Positions 62,219-64,000 of a DNA stretch of 64,000 nt are shown one piece after another. The DNA is from JBFGCM01 sp041581135 (GTDB lineage: Bacteria > Actinomycetota > Acidimicrobiia > Spongiisociales > UBA5794), in assembly GCA_041581135.1 (NCBI GenBank), contig JBFGCM010000001.1, forward strand, positions 1-64,000, written 5' to 3'. Positions within the stretch are counted from its first letter, which is position 1. The number at the start of each line of letters is the position of its first letter. A program made the translations under genes and the position numbers. The notes under the pieces are model-generated. The model was not told the origin of the DNA. It saw nothing but the letters and a program-made list of their open reading frames with translations, and searched no databases.

Positions 62219-62908
62219 ATGGCGCGCGCCGTGGTCATTCCATGGTCCTCCGGACGGGCTGGCGGAACCGTTGCCGGGACTCTGGCCCGGCCGCGGGGGC
62301 AGGGGTCGGGCTTCGGTGTGCTGCTCGCCCACGGAGCCGGCGCCGGGCAGGATCACCCGTTCATGTCGCGGTTCCGGGACGGGCTGGCGGCTTCCGGTCA
62401 TCTGGCGATGACCTTCGACTACGCCTACATCGCCGAGGGTCGCAAGGCCCCGGATCGGCCTCCCAAGCTGCTGGCCGTGCATCAGGCGGCGACCACCAAG
62501 TTGGCGGGCTATGCGGACCGTATCGTGCTCGCCGGCAAGTCCATGGGTGGCCGCATGGCGTCGCATCTGGCGGCAGGGGTGGCCCCGGATGGCACCGAAT
62601 TCGACGCCGCGCCCTGCGCCGGCCTCGTGTACCTCGGGTATCCGTTGATCCCCGTGGGCAAGACCGAACCCCGGGACGTCTCCCATCTGGCGAAGGTGGG
62701 CGCTCCGATGCTGTTCGTCGCCGGGACGCGGGATCGACTGGCTCCACTGGAGAGCGTCCAGCGCGTTGTCACCTCGTTGCCCGACGCCGATCTGCAGGTG
62801 GTCGAAGGGGGTGATCACTCGTTCCGGGTGCCGAAAGGGCGAGACGATGCGGAGGTCCTCGGAGAAGTGATCCAAGCGGTGGCCGGGTGGATCGGCACCC
62901 TCAGGTGA
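62219..62908 (+). CDS. Alpha/beta hydrolase (KANL3/Tex30-like)
   Basis: 229 residues. Alpha/beta-hydrolase fold with LLAHGAGAGQDHPFM near residue 40, the nucleophile elbow LAGKSMGGRMA (Ser about 116), the acid region FVAGTRDRLAPLE and catalytic His in VEGGDHSFRVPKG. This is the dienelactone hydrolase-like KANL3/Tex30 group. Cytoplasmic esterase or thioesterase; substrate unknown. ATG at 62219 is preceded by a TAGCGT box. Confidence 0.82.
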   Translation: MARAVVIPWSSGRAGGTVAGTLARPRGQGSGFGVLLAHGAGAGQDHPFMSRFRDGLAASGHLAMTFDYAYIAEGRKAPDRPPKLLAVHQAATTKLAGYADRIVLAGKSMGGRMASHLAAGVAPDGTEFDAAPCAGLVYLGYPLIPVGKTEPRDVSHLAKVGAPMLFVAGTRDRLAPLESVQRVVTSLPDADLQVVEGGDHSFRVPKGRDDAEVLGEVIQAVAGWIGTLR

Positions 62909-63391
62909 TCAGCCGCTCCAGTCCGCCGCCGTCTTCGGATCGCTGCCGGAAGACGTGAGATTGGCCGCACCCCCGGCGACGCTGTCTCCCTCCTGCCAGA
63001 CGCCCGCCGCCACGGCGGTCGCCGTGCGTCCATGCGGGTCGCCGCCCCACTGCACGTAGCGCAGCATGGCATCGGGATCGTCGAAGCTGCGGCTGGTGTA
63101 CAGGGCCATCTCACCGTCGCCGGCGTCCACGGAGAAGGCAACGTCGACGCTGGCGCCGGGTGCCACTTCTCCGGCAGGCACCTCGATGTACGTGGGGCGG
63201 TTGCAGAGGAAGTGGCCGGTGAGGTCGTAGGGAGTGGCTCCGTCGTTGCGCAACGTCACGGTTCCGCTCGCGAAGTCGATGGCGGCGATGACCATGTCGC
63301 TGCCTTCACCGGCGTCTTGGCCCGGGGAGTCGTCGCCTCCACACGCGGCCGCCGCCAGCGCAACGATCAGGATGAGCAGACGTAGCCGCAT
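62909..63391 (-). CDS. Lipoprotein with lamin-tail-like domain
   Basis: 160 residues from ATG 63391 with AGGAGG about 7 nt upstream on the reverse strand. Signal MRLRLLILIVALAAAAC with lipidated Cys17. The mature part contains IDFASGTVTLRNDGATPYDLTGHFLC and related beta strands, similar to an LTD (lamin-tail) domain, then a short helix and a Ser/Gly-rich end. Exported; probably on the cell surface. Function unknown. Confidence 0.68.
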   Translation of the reverse strand: MRLRLLILIVALAAAACGGDDSPGQDAGEGSDMVIAAIDFASGTVTLRNDGATPYDLTGHFLCNRPTYIEVPAGEVAPGASVDVAFSVDAGDGEMALYTSRSFDDPDAMLRYVQWGGDPHGRTATAVAAGVWQEGDSVAGGAANLTSSGSDPKTAADWSG

Positions 63392-63454
63392 GGATGGACC
63401 TCCTGGGTTCGGGCGGTTGTGGAACTGTACGCAGCGTCTTGGCCGCCGGTTCAC

Positions 63455-64000
63455 TCAACCCTCGTGCCAGTACCTACCGGCTCGCACCTTGCCCTTGACG
63501 GTCTCGAGCACCCATGCCGAGCCCTTCTCCCACACCAGCCCGCCGTTCAGCGGGATGCCGGCATCGCCGAACTGTGCCAGGAGCTCGGCGATGAGTTGGC
63601 GGTGCGTGCACATCACGACGGTTCTGGCGCGGCTCTGCTTGATCAGCTTGAGTGCGTCGGCCGGCGTGGCATCCTCGGCCAGGGCCGCTTCCTGATCGAT
63701 CTCGAGATGGAGCGCGGCGGCGATGGGATGGACGGTCTGGAGGCATCGAATGTAGGGACTCGAAGCGACCCGGGTGATGGGCACCGTGGACAGCAACTTG
63801 CGCACTCGTTTGGCCTGGATCTTGCCCTTCTTGCTGAGCGGGCGCTGGTGATCGTCTCCCTTCCAGTCGCGGCGGGTGCCGGCGTGTGCGTGACGTACCA
63901 GGTACACCCGGCCGCTGTCGGGATTGGCGAGTTGGTTGGCGGCTCGTCCCAGCACGGCGCGATCCAGTGGATGGGTGAGCAGGGTGGCGGCATCGAACGC
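63455..64000 (-). CDS. Nudix-histidine phosphatase fusion, C-terminal part (5' truncated by window)
   Basis: Open to the window edge, so the N terminus is missing. The visible reading of 181 residues begins in AFDAATLLTHPLDRAVL, which resembles the end of a MutT1-type Nudix domain, and continues into a SixA-like histidine phosphatase with the nucleophile motif LVRHAHAG and the region GDDHQRPLSKKGKIQA. Mycobacterial MutT1 has this two-domain order and hydrolyses oxidised nucleotides. An internal GTG at 63955 could start a stand-alone phosphatase, but the upstream reading is in frame and family-like. Confidence 0.8.
   Translation of the reverse strand, partial: AFDAATLLTHPLDRAVLGRAANQLANPDSGRVYLVRHAHAGTRRDWKGDDHQRPLSKKGKIQAKRVRKLLSTVPITRVASSPYIRCLQTVHPIAAALHLEIDQEAALAEDATPADALKLIKQSRARTVVMCTHRQLIAELLAQFGDAGIPLNGGLVWEKGSAWVLETVKGKVRAGRYWHEG

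Overview
This is a 64 kb stretch of high-GC chromosome from an actinobacterium-like bacterium, most plausibly from the Acidimicrobiia. The evidence is the very high G+C, frequent GTG starts, tight GTGA/ATGA gene overlaps, the prmC-tsaC-glyA-atp gene order, a nickel superoxide dismutase with its maturation protease, a DUF1876 protein, KorAB and a Nudix-SixA fusion. The lineage is an inference; no rRNA, tRNA, phage, insertion sequence, integrase or CRISPR array was found. At least a dozen genes carry a TAnnnT hexamer only 6-8 nt before the start codon, which suggests that leaderless transcription is common here.

Layout. 1-9963: housekeeping block (3' end of prmC, tsaC, glyA, then atpZ/atpI-like genes and the F1Fo ATP synthase operon atpBEFHAGDC). 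9977-10844: two small reverse genes (a secreted protein and an SRPBCC protein). 10973-25420: cell-surface polysaccharide locus with a Wzy-type ligase/polymerase, a Wzx-type flippase, four enzymes matching the WbpA/B/D/E route to UDP-2,3-diacetamido-2,3-dideoxy-glucuronate, two initiating sugar transferases, three glycosyltransferases and a secreted peptidoglycan amidase with 50-residue FG-GAP/VCBS-like repeats. 25434-37502: mixed metabolism (PIG-L deacetylase, MFS exporter, DUF402, KorAB, amidase, DUF3048 lipoprotein, a 57-residue Cys-rich protein, penicillin acylase, methyltransferase). 37499-40966: a large SF1 helicase-nuclease and a His/Asp-rich exported protein. 41116-48665: DHH phosphoesterase, sodX/sodN, murJ and a double ABC exporter operon. 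48759-53927: membrane and surface proteins, including a second protein with the same 150-bp repeat, an oxidoreductase, a ChbG-like deacetylase and DUF1876.

The most notable region is 54022-60579. It is a compact bacterial microcompartment operon: RpiB-like isomerase, DeoC aldolase, a double-stacked BMC-T, one BMC-H, three BMC-P, a CoA-acylating aldehyde dehydrogenase, a single-layer BMC-T and a terminal lipoprotein, with a divergent MerR-like DNA-binding protein upstream. All three enzymes carry an N-terminal amphipathic helix that looks like an encapsulation peptide. The content matches the sugar-phosphate-utilising (SPU) class. The inferred chemistry is DeoC cleavage of deoxyribose-5-phosphate to glyceraldehyde-3-phosphate and acetaldehyde, with acetaldehyde converted to acetyl-CoA inside the shell. 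No phosphotransacylase or alcohol dehydrogenase is present in the window, and the RpiB-like protein has Asp where the classical catalytic Cys lies.

60586-64000: 6-phosphogluconolactonase, a Tat-exported protein, an alpha/beta hydrolase, a lipoprotein, and the C-terminal part of a Nudix/SixA-type fusion cut by the window end.
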